This document shows positions 38,605 to 46,028 of a stretch of 62,693 nucleotides of DNA, piece by piece. The DNA is taken from IMG/VR virus record IMGVR_UViG_3300049259_000169, positions 1-62,693 of that record; one strand, given 5' to 3'. Position numbers and translations under genes: made by a program. The notes below the pieces were generated by a model that saw only the letters and a list, made by a program, of their open reading frames with translations, was not told where the DNA came from and searched no databases. The number at the start of each line of letters is the position of its first letter. The first letter of the stretch is position 1. This DNA comes from a virus.

Positions 38605-40676
38605 TGGCGGTCGAGATCTGCCTGCCGTGCAGGAACGAGCGGCACCTCGACTGCGTGCTGACGGTCGAGGAGAACGAGGCTCCGTGTGACTGTTCGCACG
38701 GGGTGATGTCGGAGGACGAGCACCTGCTGGCCAAGCAGATCTACGAGGCGATCCAGCAGCACGCGGCCGACACGGACCGGTCGCGGCACGCGGCCGAGTT
38801 CAAGCTCGGCATCTCCGACGTCGGGTACTGCCCGGAGCGGCTGCGCCGGACCCTCGACAATCAGGTCCCGGAGGGCACCGACATGCTGGCGGCGGTCATC
38901 GGACAGGCGGTCGGCAAGGAGGTGGAGGAGGCGCTCAAGGCCCAGCTGTGGCCCGACGCGATCCTCCAGGCGGAGGTGATGCTGCGGCTACGCATCCAGG
39001 GCAAGGTCTACAACCTGCCCGGCCACCCGGACATCATCCGGCCGGACTGGGGGATCCTCGACGGAAAGGGTCTCGCGCTCAACACGCTCCTGCCCGTCCC
39101 GAACGGCTGGACCGCGATGGGCGACCTCCGGGTGGGCGATGAGGTCTACGACCGTGACGGAGCGCGGACCCGCGTGACGTTCAAGTCGGAGGTCAAGAAC
39201 ATCGACTGTTGGCGGGTCACGTTCCGTACCGGCGAGCAGGTGATCTGCGACGACGAGCACCGGTGGGTCGTGGTTGACCGCAAGGGTCACGAGCGCGTCG
39301 AGACCGCGTCGTGGATCGCCGAACAGCGGCAGGCGGGTCGCGCGGTCACGGTGCCCGTGCTCGCGGACGCCTGCGCGGGCGACCCCGGGGTGCCGGCGTT
39401 GGATCCATGGCTGCTGGGCTACTGGGTCGGCAATGGCCAGCGCTGCATGCCCCGGGTGACCGCGAACCTCGCGGACGCTGAGGAGGTCCACCGGCGCGTG
39501 ACGAGGCTCGGGTGGCGGGCGACTGTGACCCCCGACAAGAGAGGCTCTCAGGCCGCGTTGCTCACCATCCAGACGAACGAGGTGAAGCGGCGTGCCGATG
39601 GCCGAATGGTACGCAGTAACCAGTTCCGCCTGGAGCTGGAGGCGCTGGGCATCTTCGAGACTAAGGGCTTCCCGGTCCAGTACCTCCGGGCATCGCCCTC
39701 CGACCGGAAGATGCTGCTGCGGGGACTCATGGACTCCGACGGAACCTGGAACAAGGCACGTCGTCGGGTGTCGTTCACATCCACGACCGAGTCGGTAGCG
39801 CTCGGGCTCGCCGAGCTGGCGCGATCGCTCGGCGAGCGAGTTCAGTACAACGCCCACCTCGCGCACGGCTACGGGAAAGAGGTCCAGGCGCATGTCGTCG
39901 AGTGGACGCCGTCGTTCAATCCGTTCGCGCTGACCAGGAAGGGATCGAAGGTGCAGGTTCGTGAGGCTCAGCGCCACGCCATCGCGTCGGTCGAGCGGGT
40001 CGAGTCGGTACCAACTCAGTGCATCGCGGTGGACTCGCCGACCAAGACCTATCTGTGTTCGGAGGGGTGGATCCCGACCCACAACACCGACTTCGGCCTG
40101 TCCGCGATCGAGAGGGACGGCCCGTCGTTCCAGCAGCAGTTCCAGCGGCACGCCTATGGGCTGGCCGCGTTCGAGGCCGGCCACTTCCCGGACCTCGCAC
40201 TGGAGGACGTCATGGTCGGGAACTTCTGGCTCGACCGGGGCGCCGTGGAGAAGCGGGTCCACGTCCAGTTCGAATCCTTCAACCCGGAGATCATCGACCG
40301 TGGGATCGACGAGCTCGAGTCGGTGGTCTACGCCTACCTGAACGAAGAGGAAGCGGAGAAGCGGCCCCCTCGGGAGGTTTGCCGGGTGACCTGTGGCTAC
40401 TTCGCGAAGTGCCGGGAGTGGGAGACTGACGTGTCGGGCCTGCTCGACGACCCGGACGCGGTGTCGGCGATCCTCGCGTACGTCGAGGGCCGCAACCTGA
40501 CCACCCGCGGTGACAAGCTCAAGCGGGAGGCAAAGGCGAAGCTGGACGGGATCTCTGGGTCCACGGGAGAGTGGCTGCTGCGGCAGACGTGGACGAACCC
40601 GACCGAGGTCCCAGCGTCGAAGCGCAAGGGCCACTACCGGATCGACATCAAGCCGGTGCGGAAGGTCGACGGATGA
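38604..40676 (+). CDS. Cas4/RecB-type nuclease interrupted by a class 3 intein
   Basis: 690 aa precursor, about 353 aa after splicing. The N-terminus has a Cys cluster (CLPCRNERHLDC ... CDC). GHPDII and ILDGK are the PD-(D/E)xK nuclease residues, with the intein right after the Lys motif. Cys in GYCPERLRR and the late CRVTCGYFAKCREW likely hold an iron-sulfur cluster as in Cas4/AddB. Predicted to resect DNA ends and feed ERF. The intein runs from A158 to N494. Confidence 0.85.
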   Translation: MAVEICLPCRNERHLDCVLTVEENEAPCDCSHGVMSEDEHLLAKQIYEAIQQHAADTDRSRHAAEFKLGISDVGYCPERLRRTLDNQVPEGTDMLAAVIGQAVGKEVEEALKAQLWPDAILQAEVMLRLRIQGKVYNLPGHPDIIRPDWGILDGKGLALNTLLPVPNGWTAMGDLRVGDEVYDRDGARTRVTFKSEVKNIDCWRVTFRTGEQVICDDEHRWVVVDRKGHERVETASWIAEQRQAGRAVTVPVLADACAGDPGVPALDPWLLGYWVGNGQRCMPRVTANLADAEEVHRRVTRLGWRATVTPDKRGSQAALLTIQTNEVKRRADGRMVRSNQFRLELEALGIFETKGFPVQYLRASPSDRKMLLRGLMDSDGTWNKARRRVSFTSTTESVALGLAELARSLGERVQYNAHLAHGYGKEVQAHVVEWTPSFNPFALTRKGSKVQVREAQRHAIASVERVESVPTQCIAVDSPTKTYLCSEGWIPTHNTDFGLSAIERDGPSFQQQFQRHAYGLAAFEAGHFPDLALEDVMVGNFWLDRGAVEKRVHVQFESFNPEIIDRGIDELESVVYAYLNEEEAEKRPPREVCRVTCGYFAKCREWETDVSGLLDDPDAVSAILAYVEGRNLTTRGDKLKREAKAKLDGISGSTGEWLLRQTWTNPTEVPASKRKGHYRIDIKPVRKVDG
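39075..40085 (+). mobile_element. class 3 intein with LAGLIDADG homing endonuclease
   Basis: 337 residues. It starts with Ala (A158), not Cys or Ser, has Trp in the block-B segment DDEHRW (W221), a block-F Cys in PTQCIAVDSP (C473), and Thr as the first residue after the THN end. This W-C-T set defines class 3 inteins. LLGYWVGNG (270-278) and LLRGLMDSDG (371-380) are the two LAGLIDADG helices; the first has lost its usual acidic residue, the second keeps Asp. It sits in the nuclease active-site motif. Confidence 0.85.
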
Positions 40677-40876
40677 TCGAGCGTTCGCCCGAGAGTGACC
40701 ACATCCGAGTGACCGCGACCGACCCCGCAACCGGCGACAGCGACACGATGCAGATCGGCAATGACTACTGCCTCGTCACGGCCGGGAGCGCCGAGGTCAC
40801 GGGCGTCACAGTCCACCACAAGTCGGACGGCACGCAGACCCACGTCATCACTGTCAAGGGAGTCCGCCGTGGCTGA
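40673..40876 (+). CDS. small beta-rich protein
   Basis: 67 aa, ATG overlapping the nuclease stop. Alternating strands (HIRVTATDPATGD, VTGVTVHHKSDGTQTHVIT). Begins IERSPES, like other STPE/RSPE-start genes here. Function unknown. Confidence 0.55.
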   Translation: MIERSPESDHIRVTATDPATGDSDTMQIGNDYCLVTAGSAEVTGVTVHHKSDGTQTHVITVKGVRRG

Positions 40877-41162
40877 GCTGTACCGCCTGACGTTCGAGAT
40901 CGTCAGCCAGACCCACCTGCACCTCTACTGCAACGGGGACCCGATGTTCTACAAGAACGTCACCCAGACCGTCCCCAACAGCGAGATCCCGGACGAGCAC
41001 TGGCAGGAGGTTTCTAAGGAGGACTCGAACCCGTGGCAGCAGTACAACGCCCTGCGCCAGTGGGCGGGTGAGGACCGCGGGTTCGTGCGCAACGTGCGCC
41101 TGGAGAAGCAGGTCAGCATGCCCGAGTGGGAGCCAGTTGAGGAGGTCGGCCGTGCCGAATGA
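40869..41162 (+). CDS. hypothetical protein
   Basis: 97 aa, GTG start. Two strands (YRLTFEIVSQTHLHLYCNG) then a helix with Trp. Overlaps neighbours. No family recognised. Confidence 0.55.
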   Translation: MAELYRLTFEIVSQTHLHLYCNGDPMFYKNVTQTVPNSEIPDEHWQEVSKEDSNPWQQYNALRQWAGEDRGFVRNVRLEKQVSMPEWEPVEEVGRAE

Positions 41163-41487
41163 CCACAACCCCAAGACCGAGAGTGCGGAGTCCGTACTGC
41201 TGGACGCTCTGCGTTGGCGCGAGGACATGCAGGTCACCAATCACGAGGGCGAGGGGGTGTGGCTTCGCCCTTCGCTCAACGCTTCTGACGAGCGGACGGG
41301 TGTCACGGACTGTTGCTTCGCGGAAGCGCCGTGCGACAGGCATCGCCACGTCCCCCTTCGCAACGGCTGGGGGGCGTGCCGTCACGGTAACGGCTTCCCG
41401 TGCCCCATCTGCTGCGGCGTCCCGGCACGCCAGCGCGGCGGCCAGCCGTGGGGATGTGTAGTCATTTCACCCGAAGGGCGTACCTGA
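41152..41487 (+). CDS. Cys-rich hypothetical protein
   Basis: 111 aa, GTG start. Seven Cys in its second half (DCCFAEAPCDRHRH, ACRHGNGFPCPICCG) suggest a double zinc site. Its stop touches palindrome site 11. Confidence 0.55.
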   Translation: MPNDHNPKTESAESVLLDALRWREDMQVTNHEGEGVWLRPSLNASDERTGVTDCCFAEAPCDRHRHVPLRNGWGACRHGNGFPCPICCGVPARQRGGQPWGCVVISPEGRT

Positions 41488-41502
41488 GTTACCCGAGTAA
41501 TC
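41487..41502. promoter_or_regulatory. palindrome site 11
   Basis: AGTTACCCGAGTAATC, then GAACGAACGGAGAACACC and the ATG of the Topo VI-A-like gene 18 bases on. Confidence 0.75.
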
Positions 41503-41520
41503 GAACGAACGGAGAACACC

Positions 41521-42444
41521 ATGAAGGAGCGTTTCATCACGAGACGGTTCAAACCGTCCACTCTCGAGATCATCGAGCGGGCGGTCGAGATCTGTGAGGA
41601 CTACCGGGCTCAGGGCTACAGCCTGACGCTCCGGCAGCTGTACTACCGGTTCGTCAGCACGATGCCCGACTTCGAGAACACCAGCCGCAGCTACAAGAAC
41701 CTGGGCTCGGCGATCAACGATGCCCGACTGGCGGGACTCATGGACTGGTCGCACATCGAGGACCGCACCCGCAGTGTCGGCGGCGGCTACTACCCGGCCA
41801 CCACACCGGGCGACTCGATCGCTCGGTACGCCTCGTACTACACCGAGCCGTTGTGGAAGGGACAGGACTACCGGCCCGAGGTGTGGGTCGAGAAGGAGGC
41901 GCTGGCCGACGTGGTCCGCCAAGCCGCCGGCGGATACCGGGTGCCGACGTTCGCATGCCGAGGCTACGTGTCGCAGACCGCGATGTACGACGCCGCCAAG
42001 CGGTTCGAGCGGCGCCGCGACCAGGGACTGATGCCGGTGGTGATCCACCTGGGCGACCACGACCCGTCGGGCATCGACATGACCCGGGACATTCGTGACC
42101 GGCTCGAGCAGATGTCGTGGGGCGATGTCGAGGTGCGGCGCATCGCGCTGAACATGGATCAGATCCGCCAGTACGACCCGCCACCGGACCCGGCCAAGGT
42201 CACCGACTCCCGCGCACTCGGCTACATCGCCACCTACGGCGACTCGTCATGGGAGCTGGACGCCCTGGAGCCCCGGGTCCTGACGGCGCTGATCGAGTCG
42301 GAGATCGAGTCGGTCCTCGACCGCGACCTGTTCGACAGCCAGGTTCTGCTGGAGGAGGAGCGGCGGGCGCAGATCGTGGAGATCGCCGAACGGTACGACG
42401 ACCTGCGCGCGAACTGGGACGACATCCTGGGCGTGATCAGCTGA
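41521..42444 (+). CDS. topoisomerase VI-A/Spo11-like protein (Mini-A type)
   Basis: 307 aa. The N-terminal winged-helix carries SLTLRQLYYRFVS, matching the RxxYY catalytic motif of Topo VI subunit A and Spo11 (Y42 the likely nucleophile). A Toprim domain follows: E124 in WVEKEALADV and D179/D181 in HLGDHDPSGID. No B (GHKL ATPase) subunit is encoded nearby. Stand-alone A-like proteins of this size have been described as Mini-A. It may make protein-linked double-strand breaks or nicks; activity unknown. Has its own palindrome site and leader. Confidence 0.75.
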   Translation: MKERFITRRFKPSTLEIIERAVEICEDYRAQGYSLTLRQLYYRFVSTMPDFENTSRSYKNLGSAINDARLAGLMDWSHIEDRTRSVGGGYYPATTPGDSIARYASYYTEPLWKGQDYRPEVWVEKEALADVVRQAAGGYRVPTFACRGYVSQTAMYDAAKRFERRRDQGLMPVVIHLGDHDPSGIDMTRDIRDRLEQMSWGDVEVRRIALNMDQIRQYDPPPDPAKVTDSRALGYIATYGDSSWELDALEPRVLTALIESEIESVLDRDLFDSQVLLEEERRAQIVEIAERYDDLRANWDDILGVIS

Positions 42445-42722
42445 TGGCCGCCATGAGGAAGGTTGAGACGGCGAGGGAGTTCCGTGACGTCCTGAACGAG
42501 CGACAGGTGCGGATCACGTTCGGCTTCGCGTTCGGAGTCAAGGGCACCATGCTGACGGCCCATCTGGAGGTCGGCGAGATCGGTCCCGGCGGTCGTCAGC
42601 GGTGGACGAAGGTCACGCCCATGCTGGTCGAACGCGACAGCGGAGGCCGCGCAGACCTGCTCCAGCAGATGGTCGACGTCCTGACAATGGATCAGGCAGA
42701 GGAGGTGGAGAGCGATGAGTGA
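42444..42722 (+). CDS. hypothetical protein
   Basis: 92 aa. One-base overlap with the Topo VI-A-like gene. Strand-rich first half (VRITFGFAFGVKGTMLTAHL), acidic helix at the end. Could be a partner of the upstream protein, on proximity only. Confidence 0.55.
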   Translation: MAAMRKVETAREFRDVLNERQVRITFGFAFGVKGTMLTAHLEVGEIGPGGRQRWTKVTPMLVERDSGGRADLLQQMVDVLTMDQAEEVESDE

Positions 42723-43239
42723 GCACGCGACGGAGTACGTCGTGAACAACCGCACCGGCGAGGTTCACGAGGCCAACTGCCCACGAGTGAAGGTGATCGC
42801 GTCGAAGTCGCCATGGGATCCGGCCAAGGCGGCACTGACGCCCGGGGTGTACGCGGACCGAATCTGCCTGGTCGACGGACTGCCACTGCGGGGCGGAGTC
42901 TCTCGACCCACGACCAGCGAGGTGATCCGCCAGATCTCGGACGCAGTCGACAACTCCTACGCGGTCAAGCTCGATCCGGAAGCCCACATGTGGCGACGAC
43001 TGATGAAGATGGTCGAGGAGTCGGGCGAGGTGGTGACTGCGATCCTGGGTCAGCTCGGCGAGAACCCCCGGAAGGGGCAGACGCACTCGCTGGCGGATAT
43101 CGAGTACGAGCTGCTGGACGTGGCGCTCGCCGCCCTCGGGGCGCGGGCCTTCCTGGGTGATCCCGAACCGGCCGAGAGCCTCGACCGGCATGCTCGGCTG
43201 GTGTGGGAGCGGCTCTCGGCGGCGATCGCCGATGGCTGA
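42715..43239 (+). CDS. MazG-like nucleotide pyrophosphohydrolase
   Basis: 174 aa. The N-terminal ~60 residues contain VHEANCPRVKVIA, a short Cys module. From ~residue 85 the MazG pattern appears: WRRLMKMVEESGEVVTAI and later DIEYELLDVALAAL, giving the E-E-x2-E and E-x2-D metal residues. MazG enzymes hydrolyse NTPs to NMPs; phage forms may clean the pool or lower alarmone levels. Confidence 0.75.
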   Translation: MSEHATEYVVNNRTGEVHEANCPRVKVIASKSPWDPAKAALTPGVYADRICLVDGLPLRGGVSRPTTSEVIRQISDAVDNSYAVKLDPEAHMWRRLMKMVEESGEVVTAILGQLGENPRKGQTHSLADIEYELLDVALAALGARAFLGDPEPAESLDRHARLVWERLSAAIADG

Positions 43240-43417
43240 CCTGCGGCTGCTGTCCTCGACGGTGCCGGCGGAGGTCGGCATCAGCTGCGACCGTTGCCCG
43301 GCCAGCCTGGCCTCGGCGACGCTGACGATGCCCGAGCTGGAGGATCTGCTGCGCTCGAGCGGCTGGCTGATCCGGGACGGTGTCGACGTGTGCCCGGTGT
43401 GTCGGGCGAAGATCTAG
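43232..43417 (+). CDS. small zinc-ribbon protein
   Basis: 61 aa. ISCDRCPAS and VCPVCRAKI form a four-Cys zinc ribbon. Overlaps the MazG-like gene by eight bases. Function unknown. Confidence 0.6.
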   Translation: MADLRLLSSTVPAEVGISCDRCPASLASATLTMPELEDLLRSSGWLIRDGVDVCPVCRAKI

Positions 43418-43428
43418 AGGGGGCTCCG

Positions 43429-43752
43429 GTGACGAACCACGTGACGGCAGTGAAGAGGTCCGGCGACGGCGTCATCGGGACCTGTTCGTGCAAGAAGAAG
43501 CAGGCGCAGCCCGTGAAGTCGAGCCAGGAGGCGGAGGACTGGAACCTGCGCCACCTGGAGCAGGTGCGGCGGGCCCAGGCCGGGGCGGAGCCGGTGCCGC
43601 GGCTGTCGACGGTGCTCAAGGCGTACCGGGAGAGCGCAGCCGACACCGCCCTGTCGCAGCGGGAGCGGGACCAGTGGGCCCGACTCGCCGACGAGATCGC
43701 CACTCGGCTGGGCCTGAATGCCCCACCGTCCGAGCAGCTGCCGCTGTTCTGA
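43429..43752 (+). CDS. hypothetical protein ending in a clamp-binding-like motif
   Basis: 107 aa, GTG start. Short CSCKKK motif, then helices, and the last five residues QLPLF match the QL-x-LF type motif that binds the bacterial DNA sliding clamp. With no phage polymerase seen, a clamp-binding protein would be a natural link to the host replisome. The match is short. Confidence 0.55.
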   Translation: MTNHVTAVKRSGDGVIGTCSCKKKQAQPVKSSQEAEDWNLRHLEQVRRAQAGAEPVPRLSTVLKAYRESAADTALSQRERDQWARLADEIATRLGLNAPPSEQLPLF

Positions 43753-43766
43753 GCCGCGCCTGACGG

Positions 43767-43804
43767 CTCCTGCGCCGCAGGTCCGATACCCTGCGGCGCA
43801 GGAG
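43767..43804 (+). terminator. strong hairpin between genes
   Basis: Perfect 15-base stem (43767-43781 with 43790-43804), eight-base loop. Terminator or attenuator before the last plus-strand genes. Confidence 0.65.
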
Positions 43805-43825
43805 TTCGTCAAGGGAGGTCGGCCG

Positions 43826-44095
43826 ATGCGACGAGTAGCGAAGGCAGCGCAGCAGCTGCTCAGTCAGGTGGACGAGCGACCCACCCGGGTCTCCTCGTGC
43901 GTGGTCGGCGACCCGGACGGCTACGGGGTGTACCGGTCGGTGCAGGTCGATGCGGTCGCGATCCGGGGACCACTCGCCGACGACCCGCGGATACGGGCCA
44001 TCGCCGTGCTCAACTCGGCGGCCGGCCCGGTGGCGATCGTGACGTTCGTGGCCGGCACGGCGGCGGACCGCACGGAGCCCTTTGACCTCGGATGA
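43826..44095 (+). CDS. hypothetical protein
   Basis: 89 aa after AAGGGAGG. A helix, then three strands (VSSCVVGDPDGYGVYRSVQV, IRAIAVLNSAAGPVAIVTFV). No family recognised. Confidence 0.6.
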   Translation: MRRVAKAAQQLLSQVDERPTRVSSCVVGDPDGYGVYRSVQVDAVAIRGPLADDPRIRAIAVLNSAAGPVAIVTFVAGTAADRTEPFDLG

Positions 44096-44478
44096 TCGCG
44101 CTCGCCGCCTGGGCGGTCGTCGACGGGGTCGGCCTGCCGGCGATCGGCTGGTCGACCGGCTGGGCCGCGTTCATCTTCGTCGGCATCCTGTTCGCGCGCG
44201 GCAAGATCCTCACCGAGAAGGACCATCTCGAGCGGATGGCGATCCTGACCACCGCGCACGAGGCGGCCATCGGGGCGAAGGACCGGGAGATCGACCGGAA
44301 CGACCACGACCGCCAGGAGTGGCGCACCGAGTCGCGAATCAAGGACGCGCAGATGGCTGAGAAGGATGCCCAGCTCGCCGAGCAGGCGAAGCAGCTCGCG
44401 GCGGTCGCCGAGATCGGGCGTACGCTGGACTCCGTCCTGACCGCTATCCGCCCTGAATCCACTGGAGGGGCGTCGTGA
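44092..44478 (+). CDS. membrane protein with coiled coil
   Basis: 128 aa. One or two N-terminal membrane helices (about 3-35, including AFIFVGILFA), then ~70 residues of charged coiled coil. Resembles small phage membrane proteins placed near tail or lysis genes. ATG overlaps the previous stop. Confidence 0.6.
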   Translation: MIALAAWAVVDGVGLPAIGWSTGWAAFIFVGILFARGKILTEKDHLERMAILTTAHEAAIGAKDREIDRNDHDRQEWRTESRIKDAQMAEKDAQLAEQAKQLAAVAEIGRTLDSVLTAIRPESTGGAS

Positions 44479-44735
44479 AGCTGTGGCACCGCTCGAAGCC
44501 CCCGGTCGAGGTGTCGATCCCGGAACCGCGTACGGACGTGCCGATGGAGGGACCCACGGAGGGGGAGCTGGCCCGACACCGGGCGGAGTCGGCGCTGAAC
44601 CGGGAGATCCAGCGCACCCGGACGGTCCGCGCGCAGACGCCGGCGTACGAGACGCTGGGGGCCCGGCTCGGCGCTCTCCGGGAGCGCAACCACATCCGCG
44701 AGGACATCCTCCGGTCGATCATGGGAGGCTCGTGA
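44475..44735 (+). CDS. small phage structural-region protein
   Basis: 86 aa, GTG start. Starts MKLWHRSKPPVEVSIPEPR, then a helical segment. This form is common in actinophage genomes close to membrane proteins. Function unknown. Confidence 0.55.
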   Translation: MKLWHRSKPPVEVSIPEPRTDVPMEGPTEGELARHRAESALNREIQRTRTVRAQTPAYETLGARLGALRERNHIREDILRSIMGGS

Positions 44736-45085
44736 TGATGGACTGGCTCTCCGACGCGCTCCTGTACGTCGCGTTCGTCGCCACCACCGCGCTGCTGCTG
44801 CTGTACGGCCTGCTCCAGCCGTGGTGGCGGTCGTGGTTCGGGATCGCAATGGTCCTGACCCTCGTGTCGCTGTGGCAGGTCGAGGTGCGGGGGCTGCTGA
44901 TGCTCTGGTTCGGGGAGGACTACGCGGTCCGTGACCTGGCGCTTCTTCTCGGCCGCGCTGGGATGGCCACCGGCGCCACCATCGCCGTCATCGGCCTTGG
45001 CCGCCAGCTGCTGCGGACCTGGCGGGCCACCAGGAGCGTGGAGTGGGACCCCTGGACGCCGCGCGACGGCTCCCGCGAGTCCTAG
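44735..45085 (+). CDS. three-helix membrane protein
   Basis: 116 aa. Membrane helices at about 6-26, 33-55 and 65-90. Overlaps the previous stop (TGATG). Last plus-strand gene before the terminator. A holin-related role is possible by topology but unproven. Confidence 0.6.
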   Translation: MMDWLSDALLYVAFVATTALLLLYGLLQPWWRSWFGIAMVLTLVSLWQVEVRGLLMLWFGEDYAVRDLALLLGRAGMATGATIAVIGLGRQLLRTWRATRSVEWDPWTPRDGSRES

Positions 45086-45145
45086 GCCGCCGAACCGCTC
45101 CGAGGCCCGCAGATCGGCTCTCAGCGATCCGCCAAGATCCGGCCA

Positions 45146-45186
45146 GAAGGCCCCCGACCCGTTCTCGATGCGGGTCGGGGGCCTTC
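45146..45186. terminator. bidirectional terminator
   Basis: Perfect 16-base stem (45146-45161 with 45171-45186), nine-base loop, between convergent early and late units. Confidence 0.85.
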
Positions 45187-45206
45187 CGTGCGTCCGGATG
45201 GCGCTC

Positions 45207-45222
45207 GGTTACCTAGGTAACC
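45207..45222. promoter_or_regulatory. palindrome site 12
   Basis: GGTTACCTAGGTAACC, extended to a perfect 22-base palindrome (45204-45225). It lies between convergent genes, next to a terminator and far from any start codon. Confidence 0.85.
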
Positions 45223-45228
45223 GAGCAT

Positions 45229-45495
45229 TCAGCTCGGGCGGACCGAGCGGCGATCGAGGCCGTCGCCCCAGGACACCTGGAGGCCCGCCTCGTGATTGAG
45301 GCGCCGGGTCATGGCCAGGATGTCCTTGCGGGAGTGCCGGCGCAGGTCCATCGCGGCGTCGATCTGGCCGGTGAGCCGTGCGTCGAAGTACGCGCGGCTG
45401 TACGCGGCCTCCAGCTCCCGCTCCACCAGCTGTTCGATCTCCAGCAGGTAGAGCAGCCGCTCCAGCGGGTCGTCCGGCGGATCGAGTTCCAGCAT
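45229..45495 (-). CDS. hypothetical helical protein
   Basis: 88 aa from ATG 45495. Acidic helical start (LERLLYLLEIEQLVERELEA), basic end. Last gene of the late minus-strand operon. Function unknown. Confidence 0.55.
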   Translation of the reverse strand: MLELDPPDDPLERLLYLLEIEQLVERELEAAYSRAYFDARLTGQIDAAMDLRRHSRKDILAMTRRLNHEAGLQVSWGDGLDRRSVRPS

Positions 45496-45767
45496 CACTC
45501 GGTCTGCGACTCGGTCTGCGACTCGGTCTGCGACTCGGTCTGCGACGCGGCGGTCGATCGTGCCAGCTCCTCGGCGTGACGTCGGAGCTCGGCGTTCTCG
45601 GCCAGCAGGCCGTCCACCTGAACGGCCAGCTGGACGGCCAGGTCCAGTATCGCGACCAGCCGGTCGGCGTCCTCGCGGTGGCGCTTGGCGACCCCCAGGT
45701 CGCTGCGCAGCTGGTCGGCGAGGCCGGCCCTCGGCTTGCTCGGGGGGCTGCTCGGGGGATTGTTCAC
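45495..45767 (-). CDS. coiled-coil protein with SQTE repeats
   Basis: 90 aa from GTG 45767 (GGAGG upstream). Pro/Ser start, coiled-coil middle (VDGLLAENAELRRHAEELA), and a C-terminal Ser-Gln-Thr-Glu repeat of four copies. Overlaps the next gene by one base. Confidence 0.6.
   Translation of the reverse strand: MNNPPSSPPSKPRAGLADQLRSDLGVAKRHREDADRLVAILDLAVQLAVQVDGLLAENAELRRHAEELARSTAASQTESQTESQTESQTE
45497..45544. repeat. four exact copies of a 12-base unit
   Basis: ACTCGGTCTGCG four times in frame, coding the SQTE tail on the minus strand. Confidence 0.9.
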
Positions 45768-45817
45768 GGGTACCTCCGGAGTGTGCGTTCGACCCAGCCT
45801 GTCACGACGGCGCGCGC

Positions 45818-46012
45818 TCAACCATCCAGCTCGCCGAGCGTCGCCTGGAGGGTGGCGAGGTTGCCGCCGTCCGAGAGGTACTGCTGGGCGATCATCCGCA
45901 GGTCGTCCGGAGCCTTGGAGACCCGGTTGCGCTGCGCCTGGAGGGCCGCGATGTCGCCGGCCAGCGTGGCCAGCTCCTCGTCGGTGTACCCCGAGAAGTC
46001 GATGTCGTCCAT
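45818..46012 (-). CDS. small hypothetical tail-operon protein
   Basis: 64 aa from ATG 46012. Helical with DDIDFSGYTDEELATLAGDI. Directly follows the collar-domain gene. May be a chaperone or accessory for it; unproven. Confidence 0.55.
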   Translation of the reverse strand: MDDIDFSGYTDEELATLAGDIAALQAQRNRVSKAPDDLRMIAQQYLSDGGNLATLQATLGELDG

Positions 46013-46028
46013 GCCTGCCCGCTCCTGT

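Noticed and set aside
31707-40697. CRISPR-like spacing of the CGCCCGAG words
   Set aside because: Words are kilobases apart, short, and inside coding regions; no repeat-spacer array exists.
44735-45085. Naming the three-helix membrane protein a holin
   Set aside because: A better holin candidate lies beside the endolysin; topology alone is not enough.
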